From assembly GCF_029893355.1 (NCBI RefSeq), contig NZ_JARZAI010000016.1:62001-126000 (forward strand): DNA of 64,000 nt. The letters are read 5' to 3'. The notes below the pieces were generated by a model. It was not told where the DNA came from. It did not search any database and saw only the letters and a program-made list of their open reading frames with translations. This document shows positions 25,071 to 31,894 of the stretch, piece after piece. This DNA is from Kitasatospora sp. MAA4. Lineage in GTDB: Bacteria; Actinomycetota; Actinomycetes; Streptomycetales; Streptomycetaceae. Position 1 is the first letter of the stretch; the number at the start of each line of letters is the position of its first letter. Position numbers and translations under genes: made by a program.

Positions 25071-25254
25071 GCGGTGGGGGGAAGCTTTGGGCGGGGTCCT
25101 GCCGGTGGTGGGGTCGGGCATGGCCGGGGGGCCGTAAGCTGCCCGCGAGTCGGTCAGGGCTTTTGGGCCTGACCGCAATTTGGCCGAGTGGCCCCCCGGG
25201 CTTGCTCGACTCGGGCCCCGCCAGCGGTGGGTGCGTAAAGCTTTCCCCCACCGC
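25071..25254. repeat. Nested imperfect inverted repeats near the left end of the AICE
   Basis: The outer arms are GCGGTGGGGGGAAGCTTT (25071-25088) and AAAGCTTTCCCCCACCGC (25237-25254), 17 of 18 paired. Inside are GGCCGGGGGGCC (25122-25133) with GGCCCCCCGGG (25190-25200), and CGGTCAGG/CCTGACCG (25151-25158, 25168-25175). This gene-free 380-bp stretch between attL and the first small gene could hold an origin, a transfer site or a structured RNA. No coding sequence is supported here. Confidence 0.6.
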
Positions 25255-25340
25255 ACCCGGCCACCGCGCGGTAGCCTCACCCGCGTCGCCTTCCCATCCG
25301 AAGGCCCGAACGAGGGCTACCCCGAGGCAGGAGCCTTGGG

Positions 25341-25565
25341 TTAGCGGTTGGCTTGCCCGAGCTTGTGCCGCATAGCGGTTGCTGCACCTCGTCCGCGCGG
25401 GACGACGCCCCACGAACGGAACTTCTGGGAGAGCCAGTTGGGCGACACGCCCAGCTCCTTGGCCAATGCTTTCAGGGGTTCGCCGTCTTCGTGCCTCTTG
25501 ATCAGCACCTTCTTCTCGGCGGCATCGAACGTGGGCATGGGGTCCGTGGTCCTGTTGCGGTACAC
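25341..25565 (-). CDS. Small helix-turn-helix protein of the AICE
   Basis: A 74-residue protein from GTG 25565, which AAGGAG precedes by 7 bases. FDAAEKKVLIKRHEDGEPLK and ALAKELGVSPNWLSQKFRSW form a clear HTH, followed by a basic tail (RGRGAATAMRHKLGQANR). A shorter start at ATG 25538 is possible. It is the element gene nearest attL. Small basic DNA-binding proteins next to an att site are candidates for the recombination directionality factor, but nothing in the sequence proves that. Confidence 0.65.
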   Translation of the reverse strand: MYRNRTTDPMPTFDAAEKKVLIKRHEDGEPLKALAKELGVSPNWLSQKFRSWGVVPRGRGAATAMRHKLGQANR

Positions 25566-25582
25566 GCAGCTTCTCCTTATCT

Positions 25583-25783
25583 CTAGGCCGAGGGTCGGTG
25601 GGCCGGTCGCAGTTCGATGCCTGCCGCCTTGAGCTCCTTGTTCGCCTTTCCATAGCTGCACTTGAAGTGCCTCGCTACGCCTCGGACGCTCAACCGCCGT
25701 ACCTCGTAGAGCTCGTACAGCTCCTCAGGGTCGAACGGGATACGCTCTGGACGGGCCACGATCACCCCTTTCTCGTTCGGCAC
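25583..25783 (-). CDS. Small helix-turn-helix protein of the AICE
   Basis: A 66-residue protein. DPEELYELYEVRRLSVRGVA followed by RHFKCSYGKANKELKAAGIE is a probable HTH, with a short C-terminal tail RPAHRPSA. The GTG at 25783 is the longest start; GTG 25765, preceded by GAGAAAGGG, is a good alternative. It lies 17 bases upstream of the next HTH gene on the same strand, suggesting one transcript. Function unknown; regulator or excision factor are both possible. Confidence 0.6.
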   Translation of the reverse strand: MPNEKGVIVARPERIPFDPEELYELYEVRRLSVRGVARHFKCSYGKANKELKAAGIELRPAHRPSA

Positions 25784-25934
25784 GGTTAGCTGCCCGCACG
25801 ACGTTCCGGTAGCCCCTGTCAGTGGCGATCAGCAGTAGGTGGCGGCCGGGCGACCTGCGCCGGTTGCGCGGAACGTTCGCCGCAGCGTGCCGGGCCACGT
25901 ACAGGCGACCCTGGGCGGAGCGTTGAACGTTCAT
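25725..25934 (-). CDS. Small arginine-rich hypothetical protein
   Basis: A 69-residue frame (MNVQRSAQGRLYVARHAA, then RSPGRHLLLIATDRGYRNVV). Its ATG overlaps the stop of the gene at 25931-26161 by four bases (ATGA), which argues for a real coupled gene. Against it, the last 59 bases overlap the HTH gene at 25583-25783 in another frame and no ribosome site is clear. No family recognised. Confidence 0.4.
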   Translation of the reverse strand: MNVQRSAQGRLYVARHAAANVPRNRRRSPGRHLLLIATDRGYRNVVRAANRAERERGDRGPSRAYPVRP

Positions 25935-26161
25935 CCGGCATGCCGCTTGGTCATCGCATTGAGCCGGTCGACACGGGCGCTCAAGGACTCCAGAGGGGCT
26001 GTCTCCCGGACCTGATCGATTGACCGAGTGAACTCCGATCCCCCGCCGGGCAGGCGGAGGTACAGCACCCCGGTGAGGTAGTCCATCACCTGGGCTACGC
26101 GATCACGCCGAAGGTCAACAACGTACGTCCCGACGGCGGGGATGGCGGGCTTGGCGCTCAT
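25931..26161 (-). CDS. Hypothetical protein of the AICE small-gene chain
   Basis: A 76-residue protein starting MSAKPAIPAVGTYVVDLRRD. The first half (TYVVDLRRDRVAQVMDYLTG) is a beta-rich segment; the second half LESLSARVDRLNAMTKRHAG is helical. Its start overlaps the stop of the gene at 26158-26511 (ATGA), so at least three of these small genes are translationally coupled. No known domain; a resemblance to the small protein encoded at 26987-27253 (both have a VGxYVVDL/YVPQVGEVV-like opening) is weak. Confidence 0.6.
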   Translation of the reverse strand: MSAKPAIPAVGTYVVDLRRDRVAQVMDYLTGVLYLRLPGGGSEFTRSIDQVRETAPLESLSARVDRLNAMTKRHAG

Positions 26162-26511
26162 GCCCGTTCCCCCCGGATGACGATCACTCCGTCGCCCGGC
26201 AGAGCCGGGGTCGCACTCCTCTGTGCCATCAGTTCGCGTAGCAGGGAAGAGGATTCGCCGTCGATCAGCTTCCCCGTGCAACGGGCGTACACCCTGAGTG
26301 CGCCCGCGATTTCGAGCGCCACCCGGGCCGAGCACCCGCCCAGGTACACATGCGGGCCCTGTTCAACTCCGGTCGCGTGGAACGACGGTCGCAGGCCGGG
26401 CAGCTCGGTCAGTTCGGCGACTTGGAACGCCGTTGCCAGTGCCTCTGCCGCGTCCTCCGCTTCCTGCTGGTGTCGCCTCAGGGTCTCGTTTGTGCGTTCT
26501 AGCTCCGTCAC
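26158..26511 (-). CDS. Hypothetical protein with N-terminal coiled coil
   Basis: A 117-residue protein from GTG 26511. Residues 1-35 (TELERTNETLRRHQQEAEDA and following) are a likely coiled coil. The remainder contains HVYLGGCSARVALEIAGALR and ends PALPGDGVIVIRGERA. It is the first gene of a minus-strand chain 26511 to 25341, each overlapping or closely abutting the next. Function unknown. Upstream lies a 475-bp gene-free region with strong hairpins. Confidence 0.58.
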   Translation of the reverse strand: MTELERTNETLRRHQQEAEDAAEALATAFQVAELTELPGLRPSFHATGVEQGPHVYLGGCSARVALEIAGALRVYARCTGKLIDGESSSLLRELMAQRSATPALPGDGVIVIRGERA

Positions 26512-26605
26512 AGCTGCTCCCGACGGATGCGGCGCGCCGACGGGTTAGCAGAGTCAATGTCACAGCGTGCCATGCGAGTTCCCATCATTTGATGTTGACC
26601 TGAGT

Positions 26606-26801
26606 CCCCGCCCCGACCGGTTTAGCGCGCGCTTCAATCCCTGGTCGGGGCGGGTAGCCCGTGCCGACTGGAGTTCCCTCCCTAGGGAATCGGCGCGGGG
26701 GCTTATTGGGGTGGTTCCGCCCGTCAGCAGCGGGTGATGCACGTACGGACGGAACCGGGCCCGTGCCTGCCGATGTTGACCCTTCCGGCGGCAGGCACGG
26801 G
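26606..26801. repeat. Three successive stem-loops in the gene-free stretch 26512-26986
   Basis: Stem 1: CCCGCCCCGACC (26607-26618) with GGTCGGGGCGGG (26643-26654). Stem 2: CCCGTGCCGA with TCGGCGCGGG (one mismatch, about 26658-26701) enclosing TTCCCT/AGGGAA. Stem 3: CCCGTGCCTGCCG (26760-26772) with CGGCAGGCACGGG (26789-26801), perfect over 13 bp. No gene is convincing in this 475-bp interval. Terminators, an origin, or a transfer locus are possible. Confidence 0.6.
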
Positions 26802-26986
26802 GGTCTATGTGGTCTCTTGGCGGGCCGGGCGCTCCGACGGTGCATCGGGGGGCACCAGGCGCCATTGCGAGATCAGGACCCTGGGACTGCCCGGGGGGAA
26901 CTGCGCAAGTTCGACAGCGCGAGCCATCCGGGCTTTGCGCACAACTCGGGCGACTCTGGCAAGGGGCGGGATCCTGCGCCGGCTCA

Positions 26987-27253
26987 TTAGGCCACGTCCG
27001 GCAGCTGGATGGCTCGGGGATCGCGCTGAGCGCTGGGTCGGCTGACGGGCTCCAGCTGCGGCGCCGCACCTTCCGGTGCGAGCTCCTCGGGCTCCGTCGT
27101 CCACTCGACTCCTCCCCCTTTCGGGCGGAGGTACCGCAGACCGTCTTGGGTGCCCATGTAGACCCCGAGCTGTCCCTTGCGAGCCAAGTCCTGGACCACT
27201 TCGCCGACTTGGGGCACGTAGATCGATCTGCGGGTGTCGCTGGGTCTCACCAC
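26987..27253 (-). CDS. Conserved small protein divergent from the XRE regulator
   Basis: An 88-residue protein from GTG 27253, with GAGGAG 7 bases upstream. The core VRPSDTRRSIYVPQVGEVV, then QLGVYMGTQDGLRYLRPKGG, resembles small beta-rich proteins often found beside XRE-DUF397 genes in streptomycetes. The last 25 residues are proline/alanine-rich. It is divergent from the XRE gene at 27354, and the 100-bp gap must hold both promoters. No biochemical function known. Confidence 0.65.
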   Translation of the reverse strand: MVRPSDTRRSIYVPQVGEVVQDLARKGQLGVYMGTQDGLRYLRPKGGGVEWTTEPEELAPEGAAPQLEPVSRPSAQRDPRAIQLPDVA

Positions 27254-27353
27254 GCCATCGCTCCTCTCCGTAGCGCTTCCACTACCAGGGCGACTCACTG
27301 TCCCGTACGCTGCCGGGGTATTCAACTTTGCGATTCGGAAAGAAAAGTGGACC

Positions 27354-28181
27354 GTGAACCTCAAGCCTCTTACCCCCGACGCTTCACCTCGGGCGGCCTT
27401 CGGCTCTGAACTACGCAGCACGCGTGAGGAGTTGAAGATGACACAAGATCACTTATCCCAGCGGACAGGGTACTCGCCCGGACACATCTCCTCGGTGGAA
27501 ACCGGTCGCAAACCGCCAACTTTGCTCTTCGCGCAGCAAGTTGATCGTGCGCTCGGAACTGGCACCAAGTTCGCAAACCTGTTCCTGGATGTTCGAGCGA
27601 GCGCCCTGCTCCAGGGCTTCGGCCACTACCTGGCTCATGAGGCCAAGGCGACAGAGCTGCGACTGTTCGAGGTAGGCATCATCCCTGGACTGCTTCAAAC
27701 ACCTGAGTACGCGGCGGTCCTCGCTACGGCATCCATGAACAGGGGCAGCATCACCGAGGCCCAAGCTGCCGAGCGGCTGGAAGTTCTGGCCAGACGCCAG
27801 ACACTCATAACCCGCCAGCCGCCAGCACAGCTCTACGCGATCCTTGACGAGAGCTGCATCCGTCGGCCGATTGGCGGACCCGACGTCATGGGCCCACAGC
27901 TTGATCGGCTTTTGCACCTAGCCGGACTGCCCAACATGACGCTACAAATCGCCCCGTACGCCATGGGTGAGAGCCGAAGCCTTGATCTCCCCGTCTACCT
28001 GCTCGGGTTGCCCGATCGATCAACGGCGGCCTACTCCGAGTCCGCCCAACAGGGTCTGTTTGAGCGTGATCCCGAAGCGGTTCAACGCCTGCTGACCGCC
28101 TACCATCAGCTACAGGTAGAAGCGCTGCCGCAGGCCGCATCCGTGGCGCTCATCAGAAAGGCACGAGAGGAACTCCAGTGA
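27354..28181 (+). CDS. XRE-family regulator with DUF5753 C-terminal domain
   Basis: A 275-residue regulator of the actinobacterial Scr/WhiJ-like type. The HTH is LRSTREELKMTQDHLSQRTG then YSPGHISSVETGRKPP. From about residue 95 the DUF5753 domain follows: IIPGLLQTPEYAAVLA, RQTLITRQPPAQLYAILDES and LPVYLLGLPDRSTAAYSES. GTG 27354 starts the conserved part; the open frame upstream is not coding. Codon 34 is TTA (27453-27455), rare in streptomycetes. It overlaps the DUF397 gene by four bases. Such pairs act in development or behave like toxin-antitoxin modules. Confidence 0.92.
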   Translation: MNLKPLTPDASPRAAFGSELRSTREELKMTQDHLSQRTGYSPGHISSVETGRKPPTLLFAQQVDRALGTGTKFANLFLDVRASALLQGFGHYLAHEAKATELRLFEVGIIPGLLQTPEYAAVLATASMNRGSITEAQAAERLEVLARRQTLITRQPPAQLYAILDESCIRRPIGGPDVMGPQLDRLLHLAGLPNMTLQIAPYAMGESRSLDLPVYLLGLPDRSTAAYSESAQQGLFERDPEAVQRLLTAYHQLQVEALPQAASVALIRKAREELQ

Positions 28182-28372
28182 CTCCCCCCGAGTGGTACAA
28201 GTCCAGCTACAGCAACAACGGCGGCGCCTGCGTCGAGGTCGCCGCCAACAACCCGGGCGTCGTCCCCGTCCGTGACTCCAAGAACCCCGAGGGGCCTACC
28301 CTGCTCTTCCCTGTCGGCGTCTTCGCTGCGTTCGTCGCCGGAGTGAAGGCGGGCGAGTTCGGCACCGTCTGA
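28178..28372 (+). CDS. DUF397-domain protein
   Basis: A 64-residue protein: EWYKSSYSNNGGACVEVAAN, then VPVRDSKNPEGPTLLFPVGV and a C-terminal FAAFVAGVKAGEFGTV. This is the complete DUF397 pattern (WxKSSxS, C-V-E-V-A, V-RDSK). It starts with GTG inside the stop of the XRE gene, so the two are coupled and are thought to interact. A strong terminator follows directly. Confidence 0.93.
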   Translation: MTPPEWYKSSYSNNGGACVEVAANNPGVVPVRDSKNPEGPTLLFPVGVFAAFVAGVKAGEFGTV

Positions 28373-28380
28373 CCGCCCGC

Positions 28381-28434
28381 ACACTGATACCCCCGAACAG
28401 CTCTCGACGGGCCGCGCGGGGGTATCAGTGTTTT
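28381..28434 (+). terminator. Intrinsic terminator after the XRE-DUF397 pair
   Basis: ACACTGATACCCCC (28381-28394) pairs perfectly with GGGGGTATCAGTGT (28418-28431), followed by TTT. The 14-bp stem and T-run make it the most canonical terminator of the element. It also faces the minus-strand gene ending at 28454. Confidence 0.9.
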
Positions 28435-28453
28435 GAGCAACGGGCGGTCTGGG

Positions 28454-28711
28454 CTATGTGCGCCGGGTCGCACAGTCGGGGCAGAGGTGGACGGTCCAGG
28501 CGGGGCCGCTGGCGCGCTCCACGATGATGGGGATCGGCGCCTCGGTCGGTCGGTTGCATCGGTTGCAGGGCTTGGGCTGGGGCCAGCATCCGCCGACTGC
28601 GTCCATGTGATTGGACGAGTGTGTCGTGGTGAGGATGCAGGGGAGGCCGGTCACACTGCCGGGGTTGTAGGCGTTGCAGCTGGGGGCGCCGAAGGCTGCG
28701 CCGGTACTCAT
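28454..28711 (-). CDS. Small cysteine-rich protein with a zinc-finger-like motif
   Basis: An 85-residue protein from ATG 28711, whose ATGA overlaps the stop of the upstream gene. The C-terminal half has CNRCNRPTEAPIPIIVERAS and HLCPDCATRR, i.e. CxxC...CxxC, a likely zinc ribbon. The N-terminal half has two further cysteines. Function unknown; position beside regulators of the element suggests an accessory DNA- or RNA-binding role, which is inference. Confidence 0.6.
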   Translation of the reverse strand: MSTGAAFGAPSCNAYNPGSVTGLPCILTTTHSSNHMDAVGGCWPQPKPCNRCNRPTEAPIPIIVERASGPAWTVHLCPDCATRRT

Positions 28712-29172
28712 GCCCACGCCCGTGCTGGGGGCGGGTTGGGGTAGTCGATGCCCATGGCGGCCAGGACTGCGGCGGTTCGCCGTTCGCGTTGGAGCCGCAG
28801 CTCAAGTCGCAGCTCCTCCGCGTCGTAGTAGGGGCGGACGAGCGCGTTCTCCTCGGCTCGGAGTGGCATCGTGCGGACGAGCAGGTGCGCCGGGACCGGG
28901 TGGTTGTTCTTGCAGCAGAACGGTGGGGTTGAGTTCGTCCTCGATGGCGCGGAAGGTGGCGTGGCGTGGCACCCATGGCGGTGGCGGGCCTGCGCTCGGC
29001 CGGCCGCTGGACGCTTATCGGGCGTCGATCCCGTGAGCCCTGGGTCTGCCAAGCGTCCCGCGGCCTGCCCCCAGCCATAGCGCGGCAGCGCTGCCCGGTG
29101 CTTGTTGCGGCGGCTGTTCGGGGTGAGGAAGTGTCGCACCCATAAGAGGACTTGGCCGATATGCTCGCGCAT
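28708..29172 (-). CDS. Hypothetical AICE protein
   Basis: A 154-residue protein. ATG 29172 follows AAGGAG by 8 bases and gives MREHIGQVLLWVRHFLTPNS. The C-terminal part VRPYYDAEELRLELRLQRER, then RTAAVLAAMGIDYPNP, is a charged helix seen in small proteins of other streptomycete integrative elements. The middle is low-complexity and basic. It is divergent from the GntR gene at 29342 and coupled to the cysteine-rich gene downstream. Confidence 0.6.
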   Translation of the reverse strand: MREHIGQVLLWVRHFLTPNSRRNKHRAALPRYGWGQAAGRLADPGLTGSTPDKRPAAGRAQARHRHGCHATPPSAPSRTNSTPPFCCKNNHPVPAHLLVRTMPLRAEENALVRPYYDAEELRLELRLQRERRTAAVLAAMGIDYPNPPPARAWA

Positions 29173-29262
29173 GTCGTCAGCTCCTTGCAGCTGGTGACGT
29201 CGTGCCCCGGCGGACCGCTTAGGCCCGGTCTGCCGGGGCTTCTTTGTACCGACGGTAGCCAA

Positions 29263-29312
29263 CTTGTATACCCTCGTCTACCCATGTACATCAACGTATG
29301 CCATCGCATGGC
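29263..29312. promoter_or_regulatory. Cluster of palindromes upstream of the small GntR gene
   Basis: GTATAC near 29265, ATGTACAT at 29284-29291 and GCCATCGCATGGC at 29300-29312 lie within 50 bp, in an A/T-richer region between two divergent genes. TCTACC is also repeated. They are candidate operator and promoter elements for the GntR protein encoded at 29342. Confidence 0.4.
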
Positions 29313-29341
29313 TACGTGATCAGTTGTCTACCGTTGATGGC

Positions 29342-29599
29342 ATGGGATCAGAGATTGACCACGACGGGCCGACCCCGGTGTACCAGCAGATCGCGGCGTT
29401 GATCATCGCCGATATCGAGCGCGGCACGCTGCTGGTGGATCGCAAGATCCCGAGCGAGTCCTCACTCGTTCAGCGCTTCGGGGTCGCACGGGACACCGCG
29501 CGAAACGCTGTCCGGCACCTGCGAGAGCAGGGGTGGGTCTACACGGTTCCGCAGCGCGGCACCTTCGTGTCGGCTCGGGGGGCGACCCCCGAGGAGTAG
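29342..29599 (+). CDS. GntR-family regulator (winged-helix domain only)
   Basis: An 85-residue protein that is essentially the GntR DNA-binding domain: PTPVYQQIAALIIADIERGT, then KIPSESSLVQRFGVARDTARNAVRHL and the wing GWVYTVPQRGTFVSA. There is no effector domain after it. Small GntR proteins of this type are common in streptomycetes and in AICEs. ATG 29342 is preceded by several palindromes that may be its own operators. Confidence 0.87.
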   Translation: MGSEIDHDGPTPVYQQIAALIIADIERGTLLVDRKIPSESSLVQRFGVARDTARNAVRHLREQGWVYTVPQRGTFVSARGATPEE

Positions 29600-29779
29600 C
29601 CGCCTCGGTGACGTGCAGGTTGTGTGTCAGTTCCCGCGATGCGGAATCTCGCCGGGGGAATCGTGGCGGCCGTCTTAGCTTTGTGTGACGCTATGGCTAC
29701 GGTCGATTTCGGTCGCCGTCGGGGGGCGTACGCCGGGGTAGCCGGTGCGCGCTGGGCGCGTCGCACAGGGGAGCAAGGC

Positions 29780-30109
29780 ATGGGCGAGAGACCAAGTGAT
29801 GAGGACTACGGGGAGGATGACGGGGTCTTCCTCTCCGGGGGGCCGGTGGTCGCGGGGGTCGACTACGAGGGGGCGTGGCTGGAGGCGCGAGCTGCGGCCA
29901 GCCAACTGAACGCCCTGCTGGCGCGGTTGGGGCTGAGCGGCGATGAGTTGGTGAAGGCTCAGGCGGGCTGGACCGATGGCGGGCGCGGCGTCGTGTTCCT
30001 CCAGGGCACTCTGTCGGGGGCTCGGAAGCTGGGGGCGGTGCTGGATCGGATCATGCAGTGCGGCCCGGTCGACGGTGGGGCGGAAGACGTTCGCTGCGGC
30101 GCCGGCTGA
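29780..30109 (+). CDS. Hypothetical protein
   Basis: A 109-residue acidic-N-terminal protein from ATG 29780, with AGGGGAG upstream. The core reads WLEARAAASQLNALLARLGL and ELVKAQAGWTDGGRGVVFLQ, then a helix SGARKLGAVLDRIM. No family recognised. It lies alone between the GntR gene and a terminator and ends convergent to the KorSA-like gene. Confidence 0.6.
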   Translation: MGERPSDEDYGEDDGVFLSGGPVVAGVDYEGAWLEARAAASQLNALLARLGLSGDELVKAQAGWTDGGRGVVFLQGTLSGARKLGAVLDRIMQCGPVDGGAEDVRCGAG

Positions 30110-30191
30110 TCGGATTTAGTTGGGGTGCGCCTGTGAGGCGGGGGCGGTCCCGGACGACCGGCCGGGACCGGCCGCCAGGCCGCATGCCCGG

Positions 30192-30215
30192 CCGGGGCGG
30201 CAAGGGCCGCCCCGG
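30192..30215. terminator. GC hairpin between convergent genes
   Basis: CCGGGGCGGC (30192-30201) and GCCGCCCCGG (30206-30215) form a perfect 10-bp stem with a 4-nt loop. It lies in the 166-bp gap between the convergent genes ending at 30109 and 30276, so it probably ends transcription from both. Confidence 0.6.
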
Positions 30216-30275
30216 CGGCGCGCAGCGCCGCTCTTGAGTAAGTGAAGATAGTTTTCGACGGCTGGTCGGCGGGGG

Positions 30276-31049
30276 CTAAGCCGTGGCTGGTCGCTTCGCG
30301 GTGGTCGGGCGGTGGGTGTAGGTGAGGTGGGTCGCCCCTGCCTCCATGGTGGTTGTCTCCAGCATGAGCCGTCGGTGGTCGGCCTGGGTCTGGGTGACGG
30401 CCTGAGATACGAGCACCGGTACGCCTTCCGCCACGTGGAGGGTGGCCCGTTCGTCGGGGTTGGGCATGCGGGCGCTGATGGCTTCGCGCCACTCGATCGG
30501 GCCGTGCGCGGCAGCGAGCATGCCGTAGGCATCGGTGGGACTTACGTCGGGCTGCTGAGCCAGCGACGTGCCGGTGATCTGCTCCATGGGCAGCAGCACG
30601 GCGTGACGGGCGCGGGTGCCGCTGGCCTCATGAATGATCATGCGGTCCACCAGAAAGGCGGCCTCGCCTTCCTCCGCGTGCAGGATCTCGGCGGCGGTGG
30701 CTTCCAGGCGGACGCGGTAGACCGTGGCAGGCTCTTCCATCGACCATCCGTCAGGGGCGTTGTAGCGCTTGCCGGTGCGGGTGACCGTGCGCTCGACGTA
30801 GACGGGTGCCACCGCGTCTGGATTCGGTCCGCGCACATAGGTCCCGCGTCCTTGCTGCACGTCCAAGAGTCCTTCGCTGCGCAGTTCGGCCACCGCCTGA
30901 CGGACGGTCGGACGGGAGACCCCGTACAGCGCCGTCAACTTGTCCTCGGTGGGAATCCGGTCCCCCGGGGTCCATTGGCCTCTGGCGATGGACTTGCGCA
31001 TCTCCCGCGCGACCTGCTTGTACAGGCTCTGAGCCTTGACCACTGCCAT
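30276..31049 (-). CDS. GntR-family repressor with UTRA domain (KorSA-like)
   Basis: A 257-residue regulator. The winged helix is SLYKQVAREMRKSIARGQWT, PGDRIPTEDKLTALYGVSRP and TVRQAVAELRSEGLLDVQQG. From about residue 85 the UTRA effector domain follows (ATAAEILHAEEGEAAFLVDR, EWREAISARMPNPDERATLH). In pSAM2 the equivalent gene, korSA, represses the replication/integration activator and limits transfer. Here it is divergent from the operon that leads to the translocase, with a 17-bp inverted repeat in between, so a similar kor role is likely. Confidence 0.88.
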   Translation of the reverse strand: MAVVKAQSLYKQVAREMRKSIARGQWTPGDRIPTEDKLTALYGVSRPTVRQAVAELRSEGLLDVQQGRGTYVRGPNPDAVAPVYVERTVTRTGKRYNAPDGWSMEEPATVYRVRLEATAAEILHAEEGEAAFLVDRMIIHEASGTRARHAVLLPMEQITGTSLAQQPDVSPTDAYGMLAAAHGPIEWREAISARMPNPDERATLHVAEGVPVLVSQAVTQTQADHRRLMLETTTMEAGATHLTYTHRPTTAKRPATA

Positions 31050-31156
31050 CGCTCGCCCCTTAGGTGGCGTTTTGTCCCTGACTCCAAGGACGCTTCCGAA
31101 CTTCTTTTCGATCGACGTTGCCGCTGATCAGGTGCCGTATGCACCCATTCTGTCAA

Positions 31157-31235
31157 CAGTCGTCAGGATGAATGCGCTTGCCCCTCCCGTCAAGTGGGAG
31201 CACTATCGGACTCAGAAAATTCATCATGACGACTG
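31157..31235. promoter_or_regulatory. 17-bp inverted repeat flanking the divergent kor/tra promoters
   Basis: CAGTCGTCAGGATGAAT (31157-31173) and ATTCATCATGACGACTG (31219-31235) are inverted copies with 16 of 17 matches, 45 bp apart. They lie between the GntR-UTRA gene and the transfer operon and are probably two operators for that repressor. A further partial copy, GGTCGTCAAG, follows at 31246. Confidence 0.6.
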
Positions 31236-31274
31236 ACCTTCTTGGCGGTCGTCAAGCTGGGAGAGGTAGGACGG

Positions 31275-31658
31275 ATGAGCTTGAAGAACCTGCCGCTGGA
31301 CGCGTCGCGCATGGGTATCGCGCTGTGCATCTCAGTGGAACCCAAGACCGACCTGGAGACGGGTGCGGTCAAGGCGGACCGGGACGGCGTTCCGCAGTGG
31401 ACGGTGAGTGTGGCGGTCCGGCCGGAGGCAAGCAAGGCGGCCGTGATCGAGATCACCGTCTCGGGTGAGCCGGTGGGCCTGGGCATCGGCCAGCACGTGA
31501 TCTTGAACGGCCTGGAGGCGTTCTGGTGGGAGATGAACGGTCGCTCCGGCTTGGCCTACCGCGCTGAGTCGGTGACGGCGGCGCCGGGATCGGTGACCGG
31601 GTTGGTCCCGGCTGGTGAGGGTGAGGCGCCGCGTGGCCCCCGGGGCGGTGTGAAGTGA
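31275..31658 (+). CDS. Conserved AICE protein, first gene of the transfer operon
   Basis: A 127-residue protein from ATG 31275. SLKNLPLDASRMGIALCISV, then GVPQWTVSVAVRPEASKAAV and GLEAFWWEMNGRSGLAYRAE form a beta-rich fold typical of a small protein that opens the tra/rep operon in many streptomycete AICEs. Some relatives are annotated as regulatory or as integration/excision activator, but this assignment is not secure. The next four genes overlap in GTGA fashion, so this is the head of a coupled operon. Confidence 0.68.
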   Translation: MSLKNLPLDASRMGIALCISVEPKTDLETGAVKADRDGVPQWTVSVAVRPEASKAAVIEITVSGEPVGLGIGQHVILNGLEAFWWEMNGRSGLAYRAESVTAAPGSVTGLVPAGEGEAPRGPRGGVK

Positions 31659-31894
31659 GCGGGCACCGCGACTGGCGTCACCTGCGGGAGCGGTTAATGG
31701 ATCTGTCGGACCTGGCGGACGAGATCCAGCCCGGCTTGCACCCGGGTCAGTACCGGTTCCTGTACGCGATCATCGCGCCGATGGCGCAGGACGCGTTCCA
31801 GCTCGCTCGCGACCTGGAGACGGCACTCGTCAACGAGGCGGCGGAGAACGGCGTTGAGCTGCCGCCGCTGGATACGGGCGGGGGTGCGCAGTGA
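31655..31894 (+). CDS. Small hypothetical protein with a TTA codon
   Basis: A 79-residue acidic, helical protein: DWRHLRERLMDLSDLADEIQ, then QDAFQLARDLETALVNEAAE. It is coupled on both sides by four-base GTGA overlaps. Codon 14 is TTA (31694-31696). In streptomycetes TTA needs the bldA tRNA, so translation through this gene, and by coupling of the translocase gene, may depend on development. No known domain. Confidence 0.68.
   Translation: MSGHRDWRHLRERLMDLSDLADEIQPGLHPGQYRFLYAIIAPMAQDAFQLARDLETALVNEAAENGVELPPLDTGGGAQ

Noticed and set aside
24367..25653. Long minus-strand open frame of 428 codons across sdhC' and the AICE left end
   Set aside because: It runs in a different frame from the sdhC fragment and sdhA, is composed of arginine/proline/alanine-rich shadow sequence, and crosses the attachment junction. 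High-GC DNA gives many such frames.
26661..27045. Plus-strand open frames in the 26.5-27 kb gap
   Set aside because: They overlap strong hairpins, show no ribosome site or recognisable domain, and differ in frame without conservation cues.
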